Below are positions 1 to 9,451 of a DNA stretch of 64,000 nucleotides, piece after piece; the first letter of the stretch is position 1, and the number at the start of each line of letters is the position of its first letter. The stretch is from assembly GCF_900113765.1 (NCBI RefSeq), contig NZ_FOQO01000002.1, positions 620,001-684,000 on the forward strand, given 5' to 3'. A program made the translations under genes and the position numbers. The notes beneath the pieces are model-generated. The model was not told where the DNA came from. It did not search any database and saw only the letters and a program-made list of their open reading frames with translations. Origin of the DNA: Parapedobacter indicus (GTDB lineage: Bacteria; Bacteroidota; Bacteroidia; Sphingobacteriales; Sphingobacteriaceae).

Positions 1-751
1 ACTGGTCCCGCAATTTCCCCATGGCCCGGTCGATTCCGGTCAACTCCCCATAATAGTTCTTCAGGTTCTCCGGCTCGTCCGCGTACAGGTCTTTTAATTC
101 TTCCGAGGCCTGGTGGGGAAGATGGGGAGATCCCAGCCAGATAAACACAAGAAACGGTGATTCTGCCTGCATGGCCTTGTCAATATATTCCAAAGCCAGG
201 TCCACCGTTACTTCAGAACTCTCTCCTTTCAGGTGCACCGGTTCGCCGTTCTTGCTCATCCAGGGGTCGTTCTCATAAAAGTTCGCCGCTGCGCACCAGG
301 TGTCAAAACCCCGAGCCCCGGGGTTGGTCGGGTGATCCGAAGTGATCGATCCGATATGCCACTTGCCAAAAAAGCCCGTTTGATAGCCGCTTGCTTTCAG
401 GTGGTTAATGAAGCTTTGCTCTTCCGGCCTGAGGATGTGCCCCCAGGAAAAAACGCCCGTTCGCGTAGGGTACCGGCCCGTGATCACCCCCGCCCGCGTC
501 GGGGAGCAGACCGGTGCGGTATAAAAACGGTCCAGCCGCAACCCATTCCGTGACATGTCGTCCAGGTTCGGGGTTTGTACATTACTGTTCCCCCTGTAGC
601 CAACATCCCCATACCCCTGGTCGTCCGTCATCACGATGACGAAATTCGGTCTGGAAGGGAGCTGTTGACCCTTTACAAGACTCAAGGGAAAAATAAAAAG
701 GAATAGGATGGACAATTTGGTTGACAATACCTTGTGAATTAACTGTTTCAT
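1..751 (-). CDS. S1-family sulfatase, exported, 3' end cut by window edge
   Basis: Hydrolyses sulfate esters, probably on a glycan in the periplasm. I translated it from an ATG at 749-751; about 250 residues are present and the frame runs off the window. A Sec signal peptide covers about residues 1-28. The metal-binding pair lies in TDDQGYGD (D43, D44). CSPTR (C82-R86) is the canonical site whose cysteine becomes formylglycine. GKWHIG and SPHLPH supply further active-site residues. It starts 8 bases after the stop of the other sulfatase, so the two are almost certainly co-transcribed as the distal genes of the SusC/SusD operon. Substrate cannot be read from this fragment. No sulfatase-maturing enzyme is visible in the window, because the FGE-fold protein at 52 kb lacks the needed cysteines. 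Confidence 0.9.
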   Translation of the reverse strand, partial: MKQLIHKVLSTKLSILFLFIFPLSLVKGQQLPSRPNFVIVMTDDQGYGDVGYRGNSNVQTPNLDDMSRNGLRLDRFYTAPVCSPTRAGVITGRYPTRTGVFSWGHILRPEEQSFINHLKASGYQTGFFGKWHIGSITSDHPTNPGARGFDTWCAAANFYENDPWMSKNGEPVHLKGESSEVTVDLALEYIDKAMQAESPFLVFIWLGSPHLPHQASEELKDLYADEPENLKNYYGELTGIDRAMGKLRDQ

Positions 752-759
752 ATGATCGT

Positions 760-2259
760 TCAATATATGTAATTGTTTGTCTGAACAACTCGTTTATTTT
801 CCTCTATTGCTGAAGCGTGTTGAACCTCCCGCTGTTTCTGACTAAACGTTTCTCTTAGCTTCTGAACCAAATCTGGTCTGGACAGGGCAAGGTCATTTGC
901 TTCTGACACATCCTCTTTTATATTAAATAACTGCCAGGCGTCATTGGTATTCTCCCGAACTATTTTCCAATCCCCCCAATGTAAAGCATCAAATTCCCCT
1001 ATCTCGAAATACAAAGTAGCATGGGGTGAAAATGCTGTTTCTCCAAGAAGTACCGGTAAAGGGTTTTTCCCGTCAATAACACGATCTGCTGGTAGTTCAG
1101 CTCCGGATAATTTAACACATGCGGTAAAAAAGTCAGGAGACCACAGGCGGGTATTGATCAGGGAACCGGGTTTTATCTTATTGCCCCATTTTACGACGGC
1201 CGGGATACGTATTCCTCCTTCATACAACGTCGAGCTCCCTCCTCTTAGCGGTGTATTTGTGCTGAATTGAACGCCCATGATACGCTCTTGGACAGCCTTT
1301 ACATTAGCGCCATTATCTGAGTAAAAGAAAATAAAGGTGTCTTTTGATATGTCTAGTGAGTCCAATGTACTTAGAAGTCGGCCAATAGCCCTATCAATTG
1401 CCGTAACTACGACATGATACCGCATGATGGGGTCTTTTTCATCAGGCGAAATCCCATAGGGTTCAAAAGCAGCATCCGGTGCTTTGAAGATAGGGAGTTC
1501 ATCCGGTGGAATGTTTCGCTGCCCGGGCGAGTGCGGGGCATCAAATGGCAGGTAGATAAACCACGGCCTGGACATCTTTGCATTCGTTTTTATGAAATCG
1601 ATGGCTGCATTGGCAAACATATCTGTACTGTATTCACCTGACCGGCTAACGGCCTCCGTATTATGATACAGATCAGGATTGCCGGCATATACGTGTGTAA
1701 AATGATCCGCATTGCCTGAAACGATTCCTAAGTATTCATCAAAACCCCGGTCCGTAGGTCTTGAGCCGGGCGCAAAGCCGATATTCCATTTCCCGAAGGC
1801 TGCTGTTGCATAATTTCCCGGGCTGTTCTTGATTACCTGAGGAAGTAAAATTTCTGATTGACGCAGCCCAATCCCGTAATTGTCGGCTAAACCATTCATT
1901 TGATAATCCAGTTTATTCCGTTGCGGAATCCTGCCTGTCAATAGGGTAGCCCTTGACGTCGTGCATGTTGCTCCGGCTGTATAAAAGTTAGTCAGTACAG
2001 CTCCTTCTGCTGCGATTCTATCTAAATTGGGCGTAATAATGGGTGACCTTTTATTATAAAGTTTATAGTCACCGTACCCTACATTGTCGACTGTAATGAT
2101 GATGATGTTGGGAAAGGATTGTTCCAGATTTTCATTTGGAAAATCCAAATTTTTTGCTTTTTTATCATAGCCTTGGCCATATAATGCCATTGGAAATATA
2201 AAGTGGTATCCCATAAGCAAAATAAGGATCCGGGCTACATACAAACCTAATGTATCCAT
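760..2259 (-). CDS. Sulfatase-fold protein with degenerate active site
   Basis: A 499-residue alkaline-phosphatase-superfamily protein of sulfatase type with an N-terminal hydrophobic export signal (about residues 5-28). The overall order of sulfatase motifs is kept, but several key residues differ. The DD pair is D58-N59. The formylglycine site is C99-T-T-S-R103 with Thr where Pro or Ala is normal. The GKWHxG histidine is N159. The lysine of LRGGK is S342. H243 in APHSP and the SDNG metal ligands D315 and N316 remain. So the fold and part of the metal site are present but catalysis by the textbook mechanism is doubtful. It lies between susD (51 bases upstream) and an intact sulfatase (8 bases downstream). 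It may be an inactive glycan-binding relative, or a subfamily with different chemistry. Confidence 0.88.
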   Translation of the reverse strand: MDTLGLYVARILILLMGYHFIFPMALYGQGYDKKAKNLDFPNENLEQSFPNIIIITVDNVGYGDYKLYNKRSPIITPNLDRIAAEGAVLTNFYTAGATCTTSRATLLTGRIPQRNKLDYQMNGLADNYGIGLRQSEILLPQVIKNSPGNYATAAFGKWNIGFAPGSRPTDRGFDEYLGIVSGNADHFTHVYAGNPDLYHNTEAVSRSGEYSTDMFANAAIDFIKTNAKMSRPWFIYLPFDAPHSPGQRNIPPDELPIFKAPDAAFEPYGISPDEKDPIMRYHVVVTAIDRAIGRLLSTLDSLDISKDTFIFFYSDNGANVKAVQERIMGVQFSTNTPLRGGSSTLYEGGIRIPAVVKWGNKIKPGSLINTRLWSPDFFTACVKLSGAELPADRVIDGKNPLPVLLGETAFSPHATLYFEIGEFDALHWGDWKIVRENTNDAWQLFNIKEDVSEANDLALSRPDLVQKLRETFSQKQREVQHASAIEENKRVVQTNNYIY

Positions 2260-2310
2260 CGTCTGATACTTTAAAAGCCACTAAAAGAGCTATTGTAATT
2301 TCTAAAAACG

Positions 2311-4071
2311 TTACTCAATGATCTCTAAGGGTGGAACATTTCGTTCTGTTCCGGAATAGCCTTTATTTTGATTGATAATCCCCAACGTATTTTCCGAGAT
2401 GACGGTTTCAGGGATGGGCCACAACGCATTATGTGGAGCGATTCGATACGATTGTTGTCCCCACGAAAAATTTATCTGAAAAAAGAGGTTTTTGGCCATC
2501 ACTCTATCAAAAAACCAGTTATTCTGACTAAAGTTTTCCAGATTATATCCGTTCATGTTCTGTCTCGCCATGATAAAAGATACTCTTACCAGCTCACCGT
2601 GCCTGGGTTCTTCCGTAGCCAACTCGCGGGCACGTTCATCAAAAATAAAATCAATGGTAACATCATTAGCGGTTATGGGCAGAGCACCCGCCCTTTCGCG
2701 GACTCTATTCAGATCCATCGCTGCCTGGTCAAGTTCATTTTTCCAGAAATAAGCTTCGGCCCTGATGAGGTATGTACCAGCCAAGCGAAAGATGTAAATA
2801 TCTCCGTTTCCTCCCCCTGTATTTTGCCCGGGGTAATAAGTCTTATAATGGGGAAAAGAAAAGCTATGCTGAAACGTATCAGCCGGAGTGGCAAAATTCG
2901 AACGGTCAACAGGTTTTCCAAAATCGGGAGAAGATGGATTGTTGTATAATAACTCATTCCATTCCACCCAATTCGCGTCGCTTCTTCTTAAGTCATGCTG
3001 ATAATCCCAGATTTCGTAAAGATAATAAGGTGTCAAACGGGCATTCGCATTTCCTCTCTTATATGTTTCGTATTGTTCACCCACATCTACCATCCCTGCA
3101 CCTCCGCTATGATCCCGGACTTTTGCATGCCACCAGGCCGGATTATATGCCTGGGGTAAAAATGAACCGACCTCCCGGGCTCCATCAGGGTCCTCAACCC
3201 GATCAATTACGCTGAATATCGTTTCTGTATTGGCGGAATTATTAATATTAGCCGGCCTAAAAAGGTCCCATATGACATTATATCCAGAGTTGCCCGCATC
3301 TTGTCCGAACCGCGCTGTCATCAATGCGTAAGGTCCTTCGATCACGTTTGTAGCTGCAGTTATTGCCTTGTCAAAATCTAGGTTAGCCAATGAAATCTTG
3401 GCTAATAAATGATTGCCGGCACCTTTGGTCGTTGCCCCCGGCTGCGCTGATACCGGAAGCCACTGCACGGCCCATTCCAGATCCGCTTGGATCTTGTCAA
3501 GTATCGCCCACCTGGAATGGGTATAAAAATCCAATTTCGGACCGGTTATTTCCTCCCCGATGAACGGTACATCGCCATAAGAGTTTACCAAGCGGTAATA
3601 CCAGTATGCCCGATAAAAATAAGCAGATGCCAGTAAGTGGTTCCTCGTTTCTTCCAGATCCCATTGTACCTCATCAATCCTGGAAATTAACACATTGGCA
3701 CTCCTTATGGAATTATAGGCATGCGTAAACAGCTTACCTGGATAATCATGGGTACCTCCATCTCCCGCCGGCGTTAATACCTGTGGAAAATCTTTTACTA
3801 CGGCATTTGCCAAGGCTCCCGGTACCGCCATATCTGACATAGCGTATTCATTCACCATCAGGGAGCGACCATTATAATGCTCCTGCTTAATATCTTTGCT
3901 CATCGTCACCACTAATGCTTCAAAGCCTTCTTCATTAATATAGACGTTTTCTGGTGCATAAAAAGAAAGAGGCTTGGGTTTCAGCCAGTCTTTTGAACAT
4001 GCTGTAAGAACTAAAAGCAAAAATAACAGCGGTATATTGGTTATTCCTTTCATGTCTTTATAATTTATCAT
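2311..4071 (-). CDS. SusD/RagB-type glycan-binding outer-membrane lipoprotein
   Basis: A 586-residue surface lipoprotein that captures glycan and lids the SusC channel. The lipobox LTAC places the lipidated cysteine at residue 25. The N-terminal SusD-like tetratricopeptide region (HLLASAYFYRAYWYYRLV) and the C-terminal region (RLAGTYLIRAEAYFWKN, then FIFDERARELATEE) are both recognisable, and the length is normal. The start is the ATG at 4071. A second ATG 18 bases on (4053) also gives a good lipoprotein signal and may be the true start. It begins 15 bases after the susC stop, so it is translated from the same message. Specificity cannot be told from sequence. The two downstream sulfatase genes suggest a sulfated polysaccharide. 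Confidence 0.95.
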   Translation of the reverse strand: MINYKDMKGITNIPLLFLLLVLTACSKDWLKPKPLSFYAPENVYINEEGFEALVVTMSKDIKQEHYNGRSLMVNEYAMSDMAVPGALANAVVKDFPQVLTPAGDGGTHDYPGKLFTHAYNSIRSANVLISRIDEVQWDLEETRNHLLASAYFYRAYWYYRLVNSYGDVPFIGEEITGPKLDFYTHSRWAILDKIQADLEWAVQWLPVSAQPGATTKGAGNHLLAKISLANLDFDKAITAATNVIEGPYALMTARFGQDAGNSGYNVIWDLFRPANINNSANTETIFSVIDRVEDPDGAREVGSFLPQAYNPAWWHAKVRDHSGGAGMVDVGEQYETYKRGNANARLTPYYLYEIWDYQHDLRRSDANWVEWNELLYNNPSSPDFGKPVDRSNFATPADTFQHSFSFPHYKTYYPGQNTGGGNGDIYIFRLAGTYLIRAEAYFWKNELDQAAMDLNRVRERAGALPITANDVTIDFIFDERARELATEEPRHGELVRVSFIMARQNMNGYNLENFSQNNWFFDRVMAKNLFFQINFSWGQQSYRIAPHNALWPIPETVISENTLGIINQNKGYSGTERNVPPLEIIE

Positions 4072-4086
4072 TGTTAACTAATGAAC

Positions 4087-7000
4087 TTAGAAAGTTACAT
4101 CCAGACCAAATGAATAAATCCGGGGCATTGGAGAGCCTCCCGATTCCGGATCCCAGTCTTCCCATTGATCAAAGCTATAGAGATTCCGAACAGCGCCAAA
4201 GATCCGCGTATTAGTCAAATTTCCCTTCTGAATAATCTTCGCTGGTAATTTATACGACACGGTAAAATCCTGAATTCTTACAAAAGAGCGCGGAAAATAC
4301 AGGTTGTATCCCCCGCTATAGGGCGCAGCACTAGCGGTTAATGAACCATATTTATTTGATGGATTAGCCGCGGTCCAATAGGGAACTGCACGCATTCCTC
4401 GTCTGTCATAAAGCTCGGTATTATTGTGTTTAAATTCGGCTATACTACCGATATGGCCAAGATCGGCACGAATAAAAATGGATGCAGAAAAGTTTCTTAA
4501 AAACGTAAAGTCATTTCTTAATCCAATCCGGTACCGGGGTTGCCTCCAACCTATGAATTGCTTATCAACTAAGGTTGAATAAACCTTATCCCCGTTCACG
4601 TCAACAGCCTTATAGTCTCCTGGTAAAAGTCCGTACAGGTTTGCTTCTTCTGCTTCACTTTCCTGCCAAACTCCTGTGATCTCGTAATCCCATACTCTGT
4701 CGATCGGTTGTCCGATAAACCATTGATTGGAAATATCTGAAATCTCCCGTCTTACTATTTCCCCATCTATCTCCACTTCTTCAAAATCTCCGAAAAGCCT
4801 TTTGATCTTATTTCGATTTAAGGAAAAAACCAGGTTTGATCTCCATTGGAAGCTTTCCCTATTGATATTTTCCGTCGTAATGCCTAATTCAATTCCCCTG
4901 TTTTCCAACTCACCTAGGTTTGTTGTAATATCATCAAAACCTGTTATGCGTGGCAGGTTCCGCTGCATCAACAGATCCAAGGTCGTCATTTGATATGCAT
5001 CGAGGGTAGCGTTGATCCGATTATGGAGTATGCCCAGATCAAAGCCCAGATTATAAGCTTTCGTTTTTTCCCAGACCAAACTGGGATTTGCCAAAGAGCT
5101 GTTAAATACCCCAACCAACACTTGCGAACCGTTGGAGTATAAATTTTGAGATAAACGTGCCAGTGCAGCGTATCGCCCGATTTCCCGGTTTCCATTAATG
5201 CCCCATGATAGTCTTAATTTCAGATTGTTAATCAGGTTACTTGAGAAAAATTTCTCTTCGTCGATCTTCCAGGCAAATGCTAAAGCAGGGAAAGTTGCCC
5301 TTGGGTTCTTTTGACCAAAAGCCGAATAACCATCCCTTCTTAACGAAGCGGTTAGTAGGTATTTATCTAATAGTGTATAATTTAGTCGGGCCATCAGGGC
5401 GTCGCCTGTTGATTCGTTATCATCATTTCTGATTACATCGTTAGCGGAAAATTGTAGCCCATGAAAGGAAAGGTTTTGGTTAGGACTGAAATCTTCCCCG
5501 CTTTGAAAAGAAGACCAGTTTCTGAACTTCTCAATATTGTAAAGGAGCGTTACGTCGAAATGATGTAAGCCAATCTTTCTATTCCATTTAATGAGATTAT
5601 CTACCATCCATTCATACATCTGGGAGTCCTCACGGGTACCATACCCGTTAATATGAGTTCGCCCTCCGTTAATCGTTCTCGAATCCCAAAAATTATGATC
5701 TTTGGTGAACGACAATCTGGGTTGGTAGGATAATCGGTAATTAATGCCAAAGGGAAGTTTTAATTCAGAATAAATAACACCAAACAGACTATTTGTGGTA
5801 CTTAATCTATCTTGGTATTTATGATTGATCAGTGGGTTTTGACCTCCCTGGTAATCGTTTGGGAACCATTTTAACGTACCGTCTTCATTATACATGGAAC
5901 CGAAGGGGCTGGAGATCAGCATTTGTTCCACATTTGCCGCCACGGCACTTTCATCCCGATTAGCAAACTGCGTGTTAACTCCAACCGTTAACCAGTCAGT
6001 AATTTCCGCATCAAGATTCAATCTGGAACGTATCGTGGAAAATTCATCTCCCACGATGATACCTTCATTATCAGTATAACCTAAAGACCAGTAATATTTA
6101 GCCCTTTCTGATCCTCCGCTCAAACTGATATCATAGTTCTGTCTAAGCCCTTTTTGTATAACCTCATCATACCAGTTGACACCGGTCCCGGCTATGTAAT
6201 TTTCAACTTCAGCTGGAAAGAAAAGGAGTCGGTTAAGCCATTCTTTTGTGATGTCCGCGTTGGGATTGTTATTGTAGTTTAACCACTCCTCTTTACTGAT
6301 ACCTGAAGGAAGATCGTCCGGATTATGAAAGTAATAATCAACAGTGTTGGGGTTCGTCTGGATCAATAAATCCCTTCTGAAATCGGTATATTCTTTTGCC
6401 GTTAACGCCCGGATGTCTTTATTGGTAACTTCCGTAATACCTATCGTGGATTGAAAATTGATTGACGGCTTACCCGTATGGCCTTTTTTTGTCGTAATGA
6501 TGATAACGCCGGAGGCCGCCCTTGAACCAAATACAGCTGCAGAGCTCGCATCTTTCAAAATATCAATTGCCTCAATATCTTTCGGATTTATGTCTGCTAA
6601 GCTACCGTTGAAAATCACGCCGTCCAATACGATTAATGGTTGTGTACTAGCGCTTAATGATGTTTGTCCTCTGATTTCCAATGAGCTCCCTCCTTCAGCA
6701 GAAGTAGCTTGATTCGCATTAAAGCCAGCTACCGTACCTGTAAGCATCTCGCTTAGCTGCGTCATGCTTTGATTTTCGTACGTTGTTGCATCGACACGTG
6801 TAACCGACCCTGTTAAATCACTTTTCTTTTGCGTGCCATAGCCAACTACAACTACTTCTTCTAAATCGCTAACTGATAAATTCATTACAATGTCTATAGT
6901 TTGTCGGTTTCCTACGGGCTGTTCCATAGTGTTGTAACCAAGCATGGAAAACATCAACGTACCATCATCTGCAGGCATATTTATACGGTAGCGACCATTG

Positions 7001-7497
7001 GCGTCAGTTTTGGAAGCTATAGAAGTACCTTGGATGATTACCGTTACCCCCTCCAGCGGTTGACCCTCTTCGTCGGTTACAAGACCGGTAATCGTTTGTT
7101 CCTGTCGCAATGCTGCTGAGGTTCTAGCAAGGGTTGGTAATTCTTTTAGCGTTATGGCGATAGATTCACCACTGATTTGGTATTGCAATGGCTGCTCTTT
7201 GAATAAAATAGCCAAGGTTTCGTCTACGCTTTTATTCTTGACTCGGATGGTGACAGGACTGGCCTGATTTAGCTCCTTTTCGTCATAAATAAACGTATAA
7301 CCAGACTGCCTGCTGATCTCAACCAATACTGTTTTCAGCCGAATTTGGTGATGATTTAAGCTAATGCGTTGCGCATGGACCTTAGCCAATGCAACCGTAA
7401 TGGATGCAAAAAAGATAATTAGGGTCAATTTCATGGCTAAATAGATTTGTGGCGATACCGGATCATCAAGGTGGTATCGAAGTCTTTCGCTTTTCAT
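4087..7497 (-). CDS. SusC/RagA-type TonB-dependent transporter with N-terminal STN domain
   Basis: A 1136-residue outer-membrane receptor that imports oligosaccharides using TonB energy. After a 21-residue extension comes the signal MKLTLIIFFASITVALA. Then follow an STN signalling domain (about 45-105), a CarboxypepD_reg-like domain (about 135-215, GLVTDEEGQPLEG), the SusC hallmark EEVVVVGYGTQKKSDLTGSV, a plug with NPKDIEAIDILKDASSAAVF, and a 22-strand barrel ending in an aromatic C-terminus. An STN domain is the part that talks to an inner-membrane FecR protein, and fecR and its sigma gene lie immediately upstream, so this transporter probably senses its own substrate. It is separated from fecR by 147 bases that contain a hairpin and presumably the ECF-sigma-dependent promoter. 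The N-terminal extension before the signal is common in sphingobacterial SusC proteins. Confidence 0.96.
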   Translation of the reverse strand: MKSERLRYHLDDPVSPQIYLAMKLTLIIFFASITVALAKVHAQRISLNHHQIRLKTVLVEISRQSGYTFIYDEKELNQASPVTIRVKNKSVDETLAILFKEQPLQYQISGESIAITLKELPTLARTSAALRQEQTITGLVTDEEGQPLEGVTVIIQGTSIASKTDANGRYRINMPADDGTLMFSMLGYNTMEQPVGNRQTIDIVMNLSVSDLEEVVVVGYGTQKKSDLTGSVTRVDATTYENQSMTQLSEMLTGTVAGFNANQATSAEGGSSLEIRGQTSLSASTQPLIVLDGVIFNGSLADINPKDIEAIDILKDASSAAVFGSRAASGVIIITTKKGHTGKPSINFQSTIGITEVTNKDIRALTAKEYTDFRRDLLIQTNPNTVDYYFHNPDDLPSGISKEEWLNYNNNPNADITKEWLNRLLFFPAEVENYIAGTGVNWYDEVIQKGLRQNYDISLSGGSERAKYYWSLGYTDNEGIIVGDEFSTIRSRLNLDAEITDWLTVGVNTQFANRDESAVAANVEQMLISSPFGSMYNEDGTLKWFPNDYQGGQNPLINHKYQDRLSTTNSLFGVIYSELKLPFGINYRLSYQPRLSFTKDHNFWDSRTINGGRTHINGYGTREDSQMYEWMVDNLIKWNRKIGLHHFDVTLLYNIEKFRNWSSFQSGEDFSPNQNLSFHGLQFSANDVIRNDDNESTGDALMARLNYTLLDKYLLTASLRRDGYSAFGQKNPRATFPALAFAWKIDEEKFFSSNLINNLKLRLSWGINGNREIGRYAALARLSQNLYSNGSQVLVGVFNSSLANPSLVWEKTKAYNLGFDLGILHNRINATLDAYQMTTLDLLMQRNLPRITGFDDITTNLGELENRGIELGITTENINRESFQWRSNLVFSLNRNKIKRLFGDFEEVEIDGEIVRREISDISNQWFIGQPIDRVWDYEITGVWQESEAEEANLYGLLPGDYKAVDVNGDKVYSTLVDKQFIGWRQPRYRIGLRNDFTFLRNFSASIFIRADLGHIGSIAEFKHNNTELYDRRGMRAVPYWTAANPSNKYGSLTASAAPYSGGYNLYFPRSFVRIQDFTVSYKLPAKIIQKGNLTNTRIFGAVRNLYSFDQWEDWDPESGGSPMPRIYSFGLDVTF

Positions 7498-7603
7498 TTC
7501 TTTTGCTTCATGAGCAATACAGACGTTCTCGATAGAAATCGTTACGTTTGTATTGTTGGGTTTAAACTTTGGTTAATGCATTTTTAATGAAGTCACTCAA
7601 CAT

Positions 7604-7635
7604 ACTGTCTGAGGTGTTGCAACCACCTCGGCAGT
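7604..7635. other. Stem-loop between fecR and susC, with a T-tract on the plus strand
   Basis: Left arm 7604-7616 and right arm 7624-7635 pair over GAGGTG/CACCTC plus an outer ACTG..CAGT with one wobble and one bulge. Six T residues follow on the plus strand (7635-7640). Read on the plus strand it looks like an intrinsic terminator, yet no plus-strand gene ends here. On the coding (minus) strand the A-run precedes the stem. It could stop antisense transcription out of susC, or act as an mRNA hairpin separating the sigma/anti-sigma message from susC. Confidence 0.5.
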
Positions 7636-7644
7636 TTTTTGTAA

Positions 7645-8793
7645 TTATTCTATTGTTATAACCCTCCTTCCTTCTACGTTAAACTTCAATCCGGTTTTCA
7701 ATTCGATGGCCTGGAGTACTTCCCGTAGCTTGGCATCTCGCGGGATGATGACCGACAAACGTGTCTCACGTCGTGGCCACATCGTCACTTCCACATCATA
7801 CCAACGCTCCAGCTGTTGCAGCAGTTCGACTAAATCTGAGTTGCTAAGCACATAGATACCATCTTTCCACGAAATCGCTTCCATCACATCTACCTGCCTC
7901 ACCTCAATTTCATTGTCTCGCAGAACTGCCTGTTGCCCGGGCATGAGGGTTGTGGCGGATCCACCGTTGCTCTTCTCCAATCGGACACTTCCTGTGACCA
8001 ATGTTGTCGTAATTGCCTGTTCGTTTTGATAAGCTTTTACATTAAATGATGTACCCAGCACAATCAGCTCCTGTTCTTGGCTCGTCACCACAAATGGATG
8101 TGAGGCATCAGGTACAATTTCAAAAAACGCCTCGCCAGTTACTTCCACCTCCCGTCTGTCTCCTGTAAAAGCCGTTGGATAGCGCAACACCGACTCAGCA
8201 TTCAGCCACACTTTACTACCATCGGGCAGCGTTACCTGATACTGTCCCGCCCGCGGAGTCGAAAGGGAAACGTATTGTACCTCTTTCGCCTGAACGATGG
8301 CCGTACCATCTACATATACGATCCCACCGCCTTCCATAGCGATCCCTGTTTGGTCTTCGCTCAATGCAATGGCCGGGCCGTTGTCTAACACAAGTTCAGC
8401 GCGGTTTTTGCCGGGTTCTATTTCCTGTGCACGGGGCGCTGTGACCGGGCCTTCCGAAACCGAATCTCCAAAGAAAATCCAACTGCCGATACCCGCTATC
8501 AGGAGACCCGAAGCAGCTATTCCCAATAGCATACGGTTACCACGGAGGTGTTTCGGACGGCGGCGTGTTTTTCGTTTGAGCGATTTTCTTACCCAACGAT
8601 CTACCTCGTCTATCTGTACTTGATGCTCATCGATATCCAATTCAGTATCCAGCTCATTTTCAATCAATGCTTTTAGGGCGTCTCCCTCGTCATCGATATC
8701 AAAATAACTAAGCAGAGCTACCAAATCTTCTTGGGTATAGTTACCACTAAGGTATCTGGCAAAAATGTACTTAATATGTTCCCGACCTTCCAA
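7645..8793 (-). CDS. FecR-family anti-sigma factor
   Basis: A 382-residue inner-membrane anti-sigma factor that holds the adjacent ECF sigma factor inactive until SusC reports substrate. Cytoplasmic part residues 1-85, with a basic stretch (KRKTRRRPK) before a single membrane segment at about 87-108. The periplasmic FecR domain covers about 170-300 (LPDGSKVWLNAES, VTGEAFFEI), and a C-terminal DUF4974-like STN-contacting domain about 310-382 ends in LKFNVEGRRVITIE. The start codon must be TTG at 8791-8793: the frame has a stop seven codons upstream and the next ATG would delete the cytoplasmic domain. It follows the sigma gene by 38 bases and precedes susC by 147 bases. Confidence 0.93.
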   Translation of the reverse strand: MEGREHIKYIFARYLSGNYTQEDLVALLSYFDIDDEGDALKALIENELDTELDIDEHQVQIDEVDRWVRKSLKRKTRRRPKHLRGNRMLLGIAASGLLIAGIGSWIFFGDSVSEGPVTAPRAQEIEPGKNRAELVLDNGPAIALSEDQTGIAMEGGGIVYVDGTAIVQAKEVQYVSLSTPRAGQYQVTLPDGSKVWLNAESVLRYPTAFTGDRREVEVTGEAFFEIVPDASHPFVVTSQEQELIVLGTSFNVKAYQNEQAITTTLVTGSVRLEKSNGGSATTLMPGQQAVLRDNEIEVRQVDVMEAISWKDGIYVLSNSDLVELLQQLERWYDVEVTMWPRRETRLSVIIPRDAKLREVLQAIELKTGLKFNVEGRRVITIE

Positions 8794-8831
8794 AACAAGT
8801 GCTTTGTAGGTTTATACAATCCTGAAAGGAT

Positions 8832-9431
8832 TTATGGGTACATAGAAAATAAAAAAAACAAAATTGATATGGAAAATTCCGCGTAGCTTGCTATTCTTTT
8901 CCTCAGAAATTGATTTGCTCGCTTGATATGGGTGTGTATGGTACCGATTGATATATTGAGTTCCTTGCTAACTTCGTCGTAGCTTTTCCCGTGGAGTTTG
9001 CAAAGTGTATATACGATCCGTTGTTTAGCGGGCATCCGTTGCAGTATTTCGCGGAAACGTTGTTCGTTTTCCTTCTCCAATAGATGGGTTTCAATATGTT
9101 CGTAACCCGCTTCAGTCGCCGGATAAAGGTAGGCTCTTACTTTCTCATCGTGAACCGCTCTCTTAAAGATATTATACGCATTGTTCGTTGCGATCTTAAA
9201 CAGATAGGCTTTAATGGGTTTATGCTCGTCTACACGTTCCCTGTGTTCCCATAAAGCCAAAAAAGTATCCTGTACGACCTCCTTAGCCAGCTCGGCAGAT
9301 TTCAGCAAACGGAGTAAATGCCCGATGAGTTGCTGGTAATACGCATTATAAATAGTTTCAAAAGCTGTTTCATTCCCCTTCCGTAGCTGCTGAAGTACAT
9401 ATTGTTCATTGATGGGCGTTAATCTTTTCAT
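8832..9431 (-). CDS. ECF RNA polymerase sigma factor (Bacteroidota sigma-70 family 1 type)
   Basis: A 199-residue extracytoplasmic-function sigma factor that should direct RNA polymerase to the susC promoter. Region 2 covers about residues 24-95 (ETAFETIYNAYYQQL, EVVQDTFLALWEHRE, AYLFKIATNNAYN). Region 4 covers about 125-180 with the helix-turn-helix KSYDEVSKELNISIGTIHTHIKRA. The last 18 residues (from SYAEF) are strikingly hydrophobic, a tail also seen in other sphingobacterial FecR-paired sigma factors. It sits directly upstream of fecR and only 20 bases after the stop of the esterase gene, so it may also be transcribed with the upstream catabolic genes. Confidence 0.95.
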   Translation of the reverse strand: MKRLTPINEQYVLQQLRKGNETAFETIYNAYYQQLIGHLLRLLKSAELAKEVVQDTFLALWEHRERVDEHKPIKAYLFKIATNNAYNIFKRAVHDEKVRAYLYPATEAGYEHIETHLLEKENEQRFREILQRMPAKQRIVYTLCKLHGKSYDEVSKELNISIGTIHTHIKRANQFLRKRIASYAEFSISILFFLFSMYP

Positions 9432-9451
9432 TTTCAGTAGCGTGAAATACC

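Noticed and set aside
2368-2949. 193-codon plus-strand open frame
   Set aside because: Antisense to susD, whose protein motifs continue through the region.
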